A stretch of 5,838 nucleotides of DNA from Frankiales bacterium. Its GTDB lineage: Bacteria > Actinomycetota > Actinomycetes > Mycobacteriales > SCTD01. Below the pieces are notes generated by a model that was given only the letters and a program-made list of their open reading frames with translations, did no database searches and was not told the origin of the DNA. The stretch covers positions 1-5,838 of the forward strand of contig JAODNF010000177.1 in the NCBI GenBank assembly GCA_025464915.1. Reading direction: 5' to 3'. A program made the position numbers and the translations under genes. Of the stretch, positions 5,172 through 5,838 are shown one piece after another; position 1 is the first letter of the stretch; every line of letters starts with the position of its first letter.

Positions 5172-5838
5172 GTGCGGATCCAGGTGCTCGGCAGCGGGGC
5201 GGCAGACGGGTGGCCCAACCCGTGGTGCCACTGCGCGTCCTGCGCCGCTGCCCTGGAGCAGGACGTCGTCCGTGGTCAGACCTGCGTGCTCGTGGACGGA
5301 CGGCTGCTCATCGACCTCGGGCCGACCCTCGGGCTGTCGGCCGCGACGCGGCGAACGAGCCTGAAGGACGTGGACACCGTCCTCGTGACGCACCGGCACC
5401 TCGACCACCACTTCCCGCAGGCCTGGGTCTGGCGGTACTGGGCCCGCGACGCCCGGCCGCTGACCGTCGTCGCGCCGCCGCGCGTGCTGGCCGACGCGAA
5501 GCCGCACCTCGACGCGCTCGTCACGGTGGCCGCCCGGCCCGCTGACGTGCACGAGGTGAACGGGTACGTCGTCCGGCCGGTCGACGCGAACCACCCGGAC
5601 GACGCGGTCCTGTACGACGTGACGGGTGCCGACGGCGCACGGCTGCTCTACGCCACCGACACCGGGGTCCTGCCCGACACGACCGTGGACGCCTTGCGGG
5701 ACAGGGCCTTCGACGTCGTCCTGCTCGAGCTCGCCGGCACGCCGATCCCGTCGCACCTGACCCTGGAGACCTGGCCCGACCAGGTGCAGCGGCTGCGTGA
5801 CGTCGGTGCGGTCACGGCCGGCACCGACGTGGTGGCCA
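5172..5838 (+). CDS. Metallo-beta-lactamase-fold hydrolase (PhnP/CobU-associated type), 3' end cut off
   Basis: At least 222 residues, open to the right edge. The N-terminus MRIQVLGSGAADGWPNPWCH and the knuckle CHCASC (C19, C21, C24) match PhnP-like MBL proteins, in which such cysteines hold a structural zinc. The metal-binding motif is THRHLDHH, giving H74, H76, D78 and H79; H141 (ANHPDD) and D163 (YATDTG) fit the remaining active-site metal ligands, and the last histidine is expected beyond the window. The family cleaves phosphodiesters; the substrate is not evident here. In actinobacteria a domain with the GAADGWPNP start is found beside or fused to CobU (adenosylcobinamide kinase/guanylyltransferase), and M. 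tuberculosis carries cobT and cobS just after the DUF3043 gene, so a cobalamin role is plausible. GTG 5172 is chosen because the first beta strand (RIQVLGSG) begins there; the Shine-Dalgarno is weak. Confidence 0.88.
   Translation, partial: MRIQVLGSGAADGWPNPWCHCASCAAALEQDVVRGQTCVLVDGRLLIDLGPTLGLSAATRRTSLKDVDTVLVTHRHLDHHFPQAWVWRYWARDARPLTVVAPPRVLADAKPHLDALVTVAARPADVHEVNGYVVRPVDANHPDDAVLYDVTGADGARLLYATDTGVLPDTTVDALRDRAFDVVLLELAGTPIPSHLTLETWPDQVQRLRDVGAVTAGTDVVA

Noticed and set aside
5154..5756. Extension of the 70-residue minus-strand gene upstream to 5756
   Set aside because: It is antisense to the MBL hydrolase motifs, and the known family starts at MSWTWRYE (5153).
1..5838. Mobile elements, CRISPR, tRNA/rRNA genes, defence or phage cassettes
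   Set aside because: No direct repeat arrays, transposase or integrase motifs, tRNA-like cloverleaf, or change in base composition was seen; the content is housekeeping.

Overview
The window reads as a piece of a high-GC actinobacterial chromosome (Actinomycetota). Third codon positions are almost all G or C, GTG starts are common, several starts lack a Shine-Dalgarno sequence, and the families are typical of the phylum (DUF3043 protein, long-form NadA, a 70-residue MSWTWRYE protein, actinobacterial ErpA). The genus cannot be resolved from sequence alone. From memory, M. tuberculosis has the order Rv2204c (ErpA), Rv2205c (glycerate kinase), Rv2206 (DUF3043), followed by cobT and cobS. The same backbone is recognisable here, with nadA, an aldo/keto reductase and two small genes added.

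Left part, minus strand (1-1697): a probable gene start at the left edge, 150 bp of non-coding DNA with two strong inverted repeats, erpA (Fe-S cluster insertion, 210-569), and upstream of it a GlxK-type glycerate kinase (619-1697). The kinase reading frame is broken by what looks like one lost G in a G-run near 1535-1538. The 49-bp gap and shared strand suggest a glycerate kinase-erpA transcription unit.

Middle part, plus strand (1698-4472): an 80-bp divergent promoter region leads to nadA (quinolinate synthase, NAD biosynthesis, a 4Fe-4S enzyme). A DUF3043 membrane protein follows after 4 bp, then a Kv-beta-like aldo/keto reductase after 9 bp. Spacing suggests one operon. NadA needs a 4Fe-4S cluster and ErpA delivers such clusters, so the divergent nadA / kinase-erpA layout places an Fe-S client beside an Fe-S carrier.

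Right part (4473-5838): a possible weak terminator, then a DUF4760-like protein of 135 residues on plus. It converges on a 70-residue conserved hypothetical on minus, and the two genes share one CTAG as both stop codons. Only 18 bp separate the start of that small gene from the divergent start of a metallo-beta-lactamase-fold hydrolase, which runs off the right edge. This hydrolase resembles the MBL module found next to or fused with CobU in actinobacteria, fitting the cobT/cobS neighbourhood expected from synteny.

I see no mobile element, CRISPR array, tRNA, rRNA or phage signature. The window is mostly housekeeping and I do not find a convincing new multi-gene system. The best leads are the kinase frameshift, the paired hairpins beside erpA, and the very tight gene junctions at 4941-4944 and 5154-5171.
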